Source: Photorhabdus heterorhabditis (GTDB lineage: Bacteria; Pseudomonadota; Gammaproteobacteria; Enterobacterales; Enterobacteriaceae). Taken from it: DNA of 64,000 bases. Where the stretch lies: assembly GCF_018448905.1 (NCBI RefSeq), contig NZ_RCWA01000014.1, positions 1-64,000 of the forward strand, in the 5' to 3' direction. The notes under the pieces are model-generated. The model saw only the letters and a program-made list of their open reading frames with translations. It did no database searches and was not told where the DNA came from. Of this stretch, positions 56,591 through 64,000 are shown piece after piece (the stretch's first letter is position 1; each line of letters opens with the position of its first letter). The position numbers and the translations under genes were made by a program.

Positions 56591-57565
56591 TTAATTTTCG
56601 TTTTTGACCTTCTGGATTAGATCCATCATTTGCAGACGGGTATCACTGGCAACTTTACGGGCTTCTAGCTCAATGCTACGTTCATCCAATTTTTTGAAGG
56701 CTTTAATATCAGTTTCATCAATAGATATTGCGTTATTAACTTGTATTTTTCCCTGTCGGTATGCCATTCCCCCGATGTTTACAGAAGTGATATTGACACC
56801 ATTTTCGACCAGACGAAGAACATCTGTTGGATTTGTGAACAATAACATGACTCGTTCATTAGCATATTTCGGGTTGTTGTAAACGCGAATACATTTTGCG
56901 ATATCAACAACGTGAGCACTAATCCCCGGTGGAGCAACCTGTTTCAGTAAAGTGGAGCGAACAGTATCGGCTGCAACTTCGTCGCTGACGACAATAATCC
57001 GTTTGACATTGGTTTCTTTTGTCCAACGGGTAGCAACCTGACCATGAATAAGGCGGTCATCAATTCGGGCCAGCGCGATTTTCATATGACCACCGGTTGG
57101 TGGTGCTGATGTAAGTGTCGCTACGGGGGCAGGGGCTACAGGTTTGACAGGTTCAACTTTTGGTGTTTCTTCTGTTTTTAGGGCCCGGATACCCTCTTTT
57201 CCTGTTTCCAGAGCGACTGAGACCAATTCTTCTAAAGATGGATCATCATCACGGCACATAAAGGCTTCAACTAGCATCGGGACGTTAACCCCGGTAATAA
57301 TCTCATAATTTTCTTTATCTACAGCGATACGGTTAGCTGCATTGAATGGACTTCCTCCCCATGTATCAACAAAAAATAGCACCCCTTTATCTGTGCTGAG
57401 CTTTGCAAGTTTGCTGTTGTATTTTTCAAATAAAGTATCGGCATTTTCACCAGGAACAAAGTCAATATAAGAAACGTTTTCTTGTTCCCCAATTAACATC
57501 TCTACGGTGCGAAGCAGTTGCTCAGCCGCAGCTCCATGTGTGCCAATCATAATGGCTATACTCAC
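56591..57565 (-). CDS. manX: PTS mannose-family IIAB component ManX
   Basis: A fused 324-residue IIAB protein. The IIA domain (1-130) has the phosphorylated His10 in MIGTHGAAAE; a Pro/Ala/Val linker (about 131-158) joins it to the IIB domain with His174 in IDDRLIHGQVATRW. It phosphorylates mannose, glucose, glucosamine and related sugars during uptake. It is the first gene of manXYZ; the promoter should be in 57566-57900. Confidence 0.95.
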   Translation of the reverse strand: MSIAIMIGTHGAAAEQLLRTVEMLIGEQENVSYIDFVPGENADTLFEKYNSKLAKLSTDKGVLFFVDTWGGSPFNAANRIAVDKENYEIITGVNVPMLVEAFMCRDDDPSLEELVSVALETGKEGIRALKTEETPKVEPVKPVAPAPVATLTSAPPTGGHMKIALARIDDRLIHGQVATRWTKETNVKRIIVVSDEVAADTVRSTLLKQVAPPGISAHVVDIAKCIRVYNNPKYANERVMLLFTNPTDVLRLVENGVNITSVNIGGMAYRQGKIQVNNAISIDETDIKAFKKLDERSIELEARKVASDTRLQMMDLIQKVKNEN

Positions 57566-57989
57566 CTATTTTCCCCTCTGTTAGTAATATAAATGCAGAA
57601 TGATTACAAATTTACTCCAATAATTTTAATGAATCATTCTTCCAACAAAAAATTCACCTGTATAAGTAATAGTCTTTTGTTGATTTGGTGTCTGAATATT
57701 TGGCTTGATTTAGACTTTTATCTCTTATTGGCTGAGAAAACACACTATTAGATTAGCATCAGAGGCACTAGAGAAAAATTGCTATCAGTCAGAAAAAATG
57801 AAATAGGTGAACATATTAGTAATAAAATAATTTAATAAACTAAATATTGTTAAATTTCATTTTAATTATCTTAAATTTAACTTTAAAAGGTTATTAATTC
57901 TGTTCCCGGTAACATCTTATTAATTTAAAATTAAAAATATATTCATCTTTTTAGGTTAAGAAATATCCGATTTGGATTTTGCATAAAAA
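57566..57989. other. Intergenic region upstream of manX
   Basis: A very AT-rich stretch of about 420 bases between manX and the sdaA terminator. It should hold the manXYZ promoter; I could not fix CRP or Mlc sites by eye. No gene or RNA is visible. Confidence 0.5.
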
Positions 57990-58015
57990 ATATCCCGGCC
58001 GTAAGGCAGGGATAT
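57990..58015 (-). terminator. Terminator of sdaA
   Basis: Arms ATATCCC/GGGATAT with an inner GC-rich GCC/GGC pairing around a short loop, followed on the minus strand by a T run. It lies about 50 bp after the sdaA stop. Confidence 0.85.
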
Positions 58016-58064
58016 GTTCGTTGTGGAAGGATTTGCTGCTTAAAAAAGCGGGTTACTTATTTGA

Positions 58065-59429
58065 TTAATCACACTGAACTTTAATCGCCAAACCGCCACG
58101 GGATGTTTCACGATATTTAGCGTTCATGTCTTTACCTGTTTCATACATGGTTTCAATAACCTTATCGAGAGAAACACGTGGTTCACTGGTACGGCGCAGA
58201 GCCATACGTGCAGCGTTGATTGCTTTTACTGAAGCAATTGCATTTCGTTCAATACAGGGAACCTGTACTTGGCCTGCTACCGGGTCACAAGTAAGACCAA
58301 GGTTATGTTCCATGCCGATTTCAGCCGCAATGCAAACCTGTTCAGCACTACCGCCGAGTAATTCAGTAAGACCCGCTGCTGCCATTGAGCAAGCAACCCC
58401 CACTTCGCCCTGACAACCAACTTCAGCGCCAGAAATAGAGGCATTCATTTTATACAGAATACCGATAGCACCAGAGGCCAGGAAATAGCGGATGTACAGC
58501 TCTGGTGTTACAGGTTCAATGCAATGGTTGTAGTAAGCAAGTACGGCGGGAACAATTCCACAAGCACCATTGGTTGGTGCTGTAACAACACGTCCACCCG
58601 CAGCATTTTCTTCATTGACTGCTAATGCAAACATGTTTATCAAATCTACGACATTCATTGGATCATTAGACAGATTATTTGATGCAGTCAGCATACGGTG
58701 TAGTGCTGCTGCCCGGCGTGGTACACGCAATGGGCCAGGCAGAACGCCTTCTGTGTTCAGGCCACGCTCAATACAAGCCTGCATGGTATCCCAAACATCA
58801 GCAAAGTAGGCATAAATCTCTTCCTGGCTGTGGAGATCCAATTCGTTTTTCATCATTAAACCGGAGACAGACAGCCCGGTTTTATTACAATTCATCAGTA
58901 ATTCTTTTGCTGAGCTGTATGGATATGAAACAGGTTTGGTATCCTGAGATGGCTTACCAAAATGTTCTTCGTCAACAATAAAACCACCACCAATTGAGTA
59001 GTAGGTTTTGCTATAAACTTTTTTGTCACCAGCGAATGCATGAATTTGCATACCGTTTTCATGTAGCGATAGGTTATCACTACGGAAAACCATGCCGCTG
59101 TCGTGTGGGAAATCGACTTCATGTAAACCATTGGCCAGCTTAATACGCTGAGTTTGCTCTACATCACGAATAAAACCGGGGATCGAATCAATATCAACTG
59201 TTGCTGGCAAGTTGCCTGCCAGGCCCATGATAATGGCGATATCCGTATGGTGACCCTTACCGGTTAATGAGAGTGAGCCGTAAACATCGACGGCTACACG
59301 CGTGATAGAAGGCATTAGTCCCTGGTTTACCAGATCGTCGACAAACTGTTTGCCGGCTTTCATCGGGCCAACCGTATGAGAGCTAGATGGGCCGATACCG
59401 ACCTTAAACATGTCGAAAACGCTAATCAC
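58065..59429 (-). CDS. sdaA: L-serine dehydratase SdaA
   Basis: A 454-residue [4Fe-4S] enzyme that deaminates L-serine to pyruvate. The N-terminal beta domain has [12 protein letters not shown]; the alpha domain has the cluster-region cysteines in [10 protein letters not shown] and [12 protein letters not shown] and ends in a C-terminal Cys (KVQCD), which occupies the cluster in the resting enzyme of relatives. Position next to nudL-pabB matches E. coli. Confidence 0.96.
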   Translation of the reverse strand: MISVFDMFKVGIGPSSSHTVGPMKAGKQFVDDLVNQGLMPSITRVAVDVYGSLSLTGKGHHTDIAIIMGLAGNLPATVDIDSIPGFIRDVEQTQRIKLANGLHEVDFPHDSGMVFRSDNLSLHENGMQIHAFAGDKKVYSKTYYSIGGGFIVDEEHFGKPSQDTKPVSYPYSSAKELLMNCNKTGLSVSGLMMKNELDLHSQEEIYAYFADVWDTMQACIERGLNTEGVLPGPLRVPRRAAALHRMLTASNNLSNDPMNVVDLINMFALAVNEENAAGGRVVTAPTNGACGIVPAVLAYYNHCIEPVTPELYIRYFLASGAIGILYKMNASISGAEVGCQGEVGVACSMAAAGLTELLGGSAEQVCIAAEIGMEHNLGLTCDPVAGQVQVPCIERNAIASVKAINAARMALRRTSEPRVSLDKVIETMYETGKDMNAKYRETSRGGLAIKVQCD

Positions 59430-59599
59430 GCCAGACTCCTTAAAAAAGATAGAGATATAGTTATATATATTGAGGTACGCTACTTTACTGTGATTTAGTA
59501 GTGTTGATAAGGGAGTTTACAGCTTTTTTTGAATTATGATAGCAACAGTGACAAAAATGGATGAAAAAAACACAAATTGATTATTTCTAATGATACAGA

Positions 59600-60163
59600 T
59601 CAAACTTGAATCTGTTGAGCTAATTGATGAATTATTGCTGCTGTCAAGCCCCAAATGTGTTGTCCTTGATGCCAATAAAAATAGATACGATGTTGTTGAC
59701 CACGGCGGCTAACATCAAGATGATGGTAATTCGACAGTGAAAGTGCATCAGATAGAGGAACTTCGAATATATTGGAAACTTCTGCCGGATTGTTATGGAA
59801 AGGCAGTCCGGGGGGTAATAATCCGACAATTGGGGTGACTAGATAGCCGCTAATGCTGTCTAAAGGAGGGAGTTTCCCCAGAACCTGAACTTTCTGATGA
59901 GGTATGTTAACTTCTTCTTCTGCTTCCCGTAGTGCTGTGGCGATTATTGATTTATCTTCAGGATCAACACCACCACCTGGAAAGGCTACTTGACCGGCAT
60001 GTGATCGTAAAGTGATTGAGCGTTGAGTTAGTAATAGTGTTGGTCTCGGCTTGCTGATGATCGGTAATAATACCGCCGCATGGCGGCGGTTATTTGAAGG
60101 CCGTTTAGGATGTGGTGGAAGTTGTAACTGAAATCTGTTAATGAAATTAGATAGTAGCATCAT
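59600..60163 (-). CDS. nudL: Nudix hydrolase NudL (CoA pyrophosphatase family)
   Basis: A 187-residue Nudix protein with the box GGGVDPEDKS...ALREAEEEV (GX5EX7REUXEEXGU type) and the flanking CoA-pyrophosphatase extension LLTQRS...GQVAFPGG. It is predicted to hydrolyse CoA to 3',5'-ADP and phosphopantetheine. The ATG overlaps the pabB stop by 4 bp, so they are translationally coupled, as in E. coli. Confidence 0.92.
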   Translation of the reverse strand: MMLLSNFINRFQLQLPPHPKRPSNNRRHAAVLLPIISKPRPTLLLTQRSITLRSHAGQVAFPGGGVDPEDKSIIATALREAEEEVNIPHQKVQVLGKLPPLDSISGYLVTPIVGLLPPGLPFHNNPAEVSNIFEVPLSDALSLSNYHHLDVSRRGQQHRIYFYWHQGQHIWGLTAAIIHQLAQQIQV

Positions 60164-61572
60164 ATCGATTTTATTTTCCCTAGTTGTGGCAAAATACGAT
60201 TCAATTTATCAAATGTTTCCTGGTACTCTTTTTCAGCAATACTATCTGCAACAATTCCGCCACCTGCCCAACAATATATTTTTCCTTTCTCGGTCAATAG
60301 GGTACGAATAGTGATATTGCTATCCATTGTGCCGCAGAAACTAATATAGCCAATTGAACCACAATATCCATGTCGGCGGTGAGGCTCTAATTCTTCTATT
60401 ATTTCCATTGCCCTGATTTTCGGGGCGCCAGTGATAGAACCGCCGGGAAAGCAGGCTCGTAATAAATCTATGGCATGCTGTTCATTGGGTAGTGTTGCGG
60501 TAATTGTGCTGACCAGATGATGAACGGCAGGGAATTGTTCAACCACAAATAGTTCAGGAACTTTAACTGAACCTGGTGTGGCTACTCGACCAATATCGTT
60601 ACGCAACAAATCGACGATCATCAGGTTTTCGGCTCGGTCTTTTTTCGATGTTGCTAGTTTTTCAGCCTGTAATGTATCCTTTTCAGTCTGATTTAAGCGC
60701 GGTAATGTGCCTTTGATAGGGCGAGTTTGAATTTGTTTATTTTCCAGGAGTAAGAAACGTTCAGGAGAAACGCTGATCACGCTGTTTTCTGGTAAACGGA
60801 TAAAGGCAGAAAAAGGTGCACGATTGCTCTTATTAAGTTTCACGAATGCCTGCCATTCATTTCCCTGATAGTCAGCGCAAAATCGTTGTGACAGATTAAC
60901 TTGATAACAGTCACCATTTAACAGATAGTCATGAATGTGGCAAATTTTCTCATTATATTGTTCCGCACTCATATTTGATTGCCACTCGGTGGTCAGCATA
61001 AAGGTTGTTTCTGGCGAGTTTCCGTGGGATATAAGCCAGTTTAGACGCGCATCAGCGTCACTGTGACTTAATAGAGTCACCTTTTTTTTGTGATGATCGA
61101 CAATCAAAGCCCAGTCATAAATACCTATTGCCATATCTGGAAATGACAGCTCATTTTTAGCTTGTGACGGTAATTCCTCAATACAACGTCCAAGGTCATA
61201 TCCCCATAAACCTAATGCACCGCCTTGAAATGGCAAATCAGAATTAAATTTTGCGGTGATATTTAAATTTTCTAGCTGTTTTTTTAGCAGGTAAAAGGGA
61301 TCTTCCTCAGCAATAGAGGTAGTGCCATACTTATTTATTTCGGTTGATTTACCCTGACTGAGGAGAGTGATCAGTGGTTCTGCAACCAGAATATCAAACC
61401 GGTTATGGGAATGGTTTGCAGAGCCAGAATGGAGCAGCATTGCCCAGGGCTGGTTTGAAATCGTCGCGAAATAGTTGATGGCGGCATTTGATTGATAAGG
61501 TAATTGTCGTTTTTGCAATGAAGTATTCATTTGTGGTGTTGGTTTTAACAATAGCAACGCAAAAGTTGTCAT
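60160..61572 (-). CDS. pabB: Aminodeoxychorismate synthase component 1 PabB
   Basis: A 470-residue chorismate-utilising enzyme that, with PabA, forms 4-amino-4-deoxychorismate for folate synthesis. The C-terminal catalytic domain has QTRPIKGT, the catalytic Lys region, DLLRNDIGRV, CFPGGSITGAPKIRAMEII and the final GGGIVADS motif, all intact. The N-terminal domain carries the regulatory/Trp-binding fold. It precedes nudL. Confidence 0.95.
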   Translation of the reverse strand: MTTFALLLLKPTPQMNTSLQKRQLPYQSNAAINYFATISNQPWAMLLHSGSANHSHNRFDILVAEPLITLLSQGKSTEINKYGTTSIAEEDPFYLLKKQLENLNITAKFNSDLPFQGGALGLWGYDLGRCIEELPSQAKNELSFPDMAIGIYDWALIVDHHKKKVTLLSHSDADARLNWLISHGNSPETTFMLTTEWQSNMSAEQYNEKICHIHDYLLNGDCYQVNLSQRFCADYQGNEWQAFVKLNKSNRAPFSAFIRLPENSVISVSPERFLLLENKQIQTRPIKGTLPRLNQTEKDTLQAEKLATSKKDRAENLMIVDLLRNDIGRVATPGSVKVPELFVVEQFPAVHHLVSTITATLPNEQHAIDLLRACFPGGSITGAPKIRAMEIIEELEPHRRHGYCGSIGYISFCGTMDSNITIRTLLTEKGKIYCWAGGGIVADSIAEKEYQETFDKLNRILPQLGKIKSI

Positions 61573-61671
61573 TAATTTTAATCACCAGAGGTTAACATAG
61601 AAATTCACTCCTTACCTGAGTTAAAAATCGCTATACTCTTAGTTGTCGATCAATTTATTGAGGTTATTCTC

Positions 61672-61845
61672 GTGTTTTCAGGTATGCCAACATTATCTCA
61701 TCAGGAACAGCAACTGGCAGTGGAAAAAATTCAGCAATTGATGGCTGAAGGAATGAGCAGTGGAGAAGCCATTTCGCTGGTTGCCCAGGAGCTTCGCGAG
61801 AAGCATAGAGGTCAAGAGCAGGTTAATGTGGTGTTTGATGATTAA
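61672..61845 (+). CDS. yoaH: UPF0181 protein YoaH
   Basis: A 57-residue protein reading [20 protein letters not shown] from its fifth codon, clearly YoaH: E. coli YoaH has the same length class and the GMSSGxAI.LVAxELR motif. The start is GTG at 61672 with GAGG eight bases upstream. It is divergent from pabB by about 100 bp. Its function is unknown. Confidence 0.9.
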   Translation: MFSGMPTLSHQEQQLAVEKIQQLMAEGMSSGEAISLVAQELREKHRGQEQVNVVFDD

Positions 61846-61958
61846 AAATGAACATAATTAAATTATTTATTTAACAATAATCACACATTTTTTTTACCTA
61901 GCATGTTAGGTTAGCTCCATATTTAATCTCTTATTTTGAGATATTAACAGGAGGTAGT

Positions 61959-62333
61959 ATGAAAGCATGTCATATCATTAACAGAGTTGGCTTATCAGGT
62001 GCTGCGCTTTTGTTTACGGTTTCATTTACCGTATTTGCTGTGTCAGAGAGCAAACGTGTTGATAAATTTGTTTCCTGCAATAATTTAACCAAATCGCAGA
62101 TTGCTGCTCAGGTAAAGCGAGATTTTCTGCAAAACCGTATTAACCGTTGGTCAGAAGATAGAAAACAGTTGGGAACTTCTACACCGGTGGCGTGGGTAAA
62201 TGCAGAAAATATCACGGGTGATAAAGATGTGTTAAAAGTTCCACTTACTGTTCGTGGTTCTAAGCGTGACAAAGATTACAGGGTGATCGTTGATTGTCAG
62301 CAAAATACAATTAGCTATAGCGAACTGAAATAA
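61959..62333 (+). CDS. yebF: YebF-family secreted protein
   Basis: A 124-residue protein with a signal peptide (about residues 1-29) and a mature domain with two conserved cysteines (SCNNL and VDCQ, likely a disulfide). The motifs QVKRDFLQNRINRW, PVAWVNAENI and VPLTVRGSKRDKDY match E. coli YebF, which is exported across the outer membrane, and the colicin M immunity fold. A GGAGG ribosome-binding site precedes the ATG. Confidence 0.9.
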   Translation: MKACHIINRVGLSGAALLFTVSFTVFAVSESKRVDKFVSCNNLTKSQIAAQVKRDFLQNRINRWSEDRKQLGTSTPVAWVNAENITGDKDVLKVPLTVRGSKRDKDYRVIVDCQQNTISYSELK

Positions 62334-62346
62334 CATTTTCTGATAG

Positions 62347-63360
<1,014 letters not shown>

Positions 63361-63368
63361 TCTGATAT

Positions 63369-63390
63369 AACCACCGGTTATCCGGTGGTT
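63369..63390. terminator. Bidirectional terminator between pip and holE
   Basis: A perfect 9-bp stem AACCACCGG/CCGGTGGTT with a 4-base loop in the 50-bp convergent gap, followed by AT-rich sequence on both sides. Confidence 0.75.
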
Positions 63391-63409
63391 ATTAATTCTT
63401 GCTGGATGG

Positions 63410-63640
63410 CTAGCGATTTTTGGGGTCGTAGGGTAAGCGGGAAAATTGTTTGGATAATTGACGATAATGCACTAAACGTTGTTGAAAATACTCTCGAAGG
63501 TATGTGGGTTGTTCCTGCTCAACCGCATCAGGAAGTACTGGCATATTGTAACGTTCCTTAAAAGCTACACCAGATGCTGCCAGATCAACATTGATTTTAT
63601 CCATCTTTTCTGTAGAAAGTTCAGCCAGATTATGTCCCAT
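63410..63640 (-). CDS. holE: DNA polymerase III theta subunit HolE
   Basis: A 76-residue protein, the E. coli HolE length, with [23 protein letters not shown] and [10 protein letters not shown] conserved. Theta binds and stabilises the proofreading subunit epsilon in the polymerase III core. It is convergent with pip. The neighbourhood (yebF, holE) matches E. coli. Confidence 0.95.
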   Translation of the reverse strand: MGHNLAELSTEKMDKINVDLAASGVAFKERYNMPVLPDAVEQEQPTYLREYFQQRLVHYRQLSKQFSRLPYDPKNR

Positions 63641-63968
63641 GAGTGTCTCCCTGAATTAAAATTCTAATTCACAAAATGATAAAGCTAATCCAGACTGGTT
63701 TTTCTGGCAAGAACTGAATCGATAATTTTATGAATATAAATAATATTCATTATCATTAAATATAGGAGTTTATTTGGTTGGATTATTTTGAAAATAAAAT
63801 TCATTTTCATTTAAATATATTAAATGAGATTCATTTCTATTTTGTTTTGTTGAAAATGTTGTTATATTTCAGTGTAATATGATTTTTGTATTTATTTTTG
63901 TTTGTTGGGTTTTTTTATTTAAATTTAATTGGCATAATACGGGTAAATTAATGATGGGAGTATTTGTT
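63641..63968. other. Regulatory region between holE and ftnA
   Basis: About 330 very AT-rich bases between divergent genes. It holds the holE promoter and a cluster of Fur-like sites at 63735-63845, and ends with a GGGAG ribosome-binding site for the downstream gene. Confidence 0.6.
63738..63840. promoter_or_regulatory. Cluster of Fur-like sites upstream of probable ftnA
   Basis: Three stretches contain repeated NATWAT-type hexamers: AATAATATTCATTATCATT (63738-63756), AAATAAAATTCATTTTCATTT (about 63790-63810) and TAAATGAGATTCATTTCTA (about 63820-63838). In E. coli several upstream Fur sites activate ftnA by displacing H-NS. Confidence 0.6.
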
Positions 63969-64000
63969 ATGCTAAATCAAGAAATGGTTAATAAATTAAA
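63969..64000 (+). CDS. ftnA: Probable ferritin FtnA, first codons (cut by window end)
   Basis: Only 32 bases are visible, reading MLNQEMVNKL after a good GGGAG ribosome-binding site. This matches the beginning of bacterial ferritin FtnA as I remember it (ML..EM...LN), and Fur-like sites upstream support an iron gene. The identification is tentative until the following sequence is seen. Confidence 0.5.
   Translation, partial: MLNQEMVNKL

Overview
The gene content, protein sequences and seven ERIC-type repeats point to an enteric gammaproteobacterium of the Morganellaceae, most likely Photorhabdus or a close relative such as Xenorhabdus. This is inferred by eye from the similarity of core proteins to E. 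coli and from the ERIC load; no database search was possible. No rRNA, tRNA, CRISPR array or intact transposase was found.

Layout. (1) 0.3-3.6 kb: a chbBCA-chbF diacetylchitobiose/cellobiose PTS operon on the minus strand, without ChbR or ChbG. (2) 4.1-12.2 kb: a conserved core block in E. coli gene order: hda (probably CUG-initiated), yfgD, bepA, perM, bcp-gcvR, dapA-bamC, purC. (3) 12.2-30.5 kb: an accessory island between purC and the tmcA neighbourhood, with a 127-bp ERIC in the same orientation at each end. Its plus-strand part encodes a two-gene ABC exporter with one degenerate ATP site and an alpha/beta hydrolase. Its minus-strand part is a tight gene train: a radical SAM enzyme, a twin-arginine-signal protein with an Ala/Val/Asn repeat (one intact copy, one broken copy), a small membrane protein, a C-A-T-C NRPS, a split MacAB-like efflux system and a free carrier protein. 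(4) 30.5-39.1 kb: core genes yeaL-like, tmcA, ypfN, an M15 peptidase, dapE, yffB, narP and maeB. (5) 39.2-45.6 kb: a haem/iron uptake cluster: a ChaN-like lipoprotein, TonB behind a near-perfect Fur box, an oligopeptidase B with a signal peptide, and a TonB-dependent haem-type receptor. (6) 45.6-50.3 kb: xseA, guaB, guaA. (7) 50.3-52.5 kb: a junction with small HTH genes, an ERIC and a DUF2335 pair, where E. coli-like order jumps to another chromosomal region. (8) 52.5-64 kb: rlmA, mntP (with a Mn riboswitch and Fur box), yobD, manXYZ, sdaA, nudL-pabB, yoaH, yebF-like, pip, holE and the first codons of a probable ftnA behind several Fur-like sites.

The most novel part is 18.1-29.5 kb. There a radical SAM maturase and a possible ribosomally made substrate with a low-complexity AAVN-type repeat share an operon-like layout with a single-module NRPS whose specificity residues suggest a basic amino acid such as lysine, plus a tripartite exporter. 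The radical SAM and substrate genes were tandemly duplicated and then decayed reciprocally: one copy kept the enzyme, the other kept the substrate. I do not recognise this as a described pathway.
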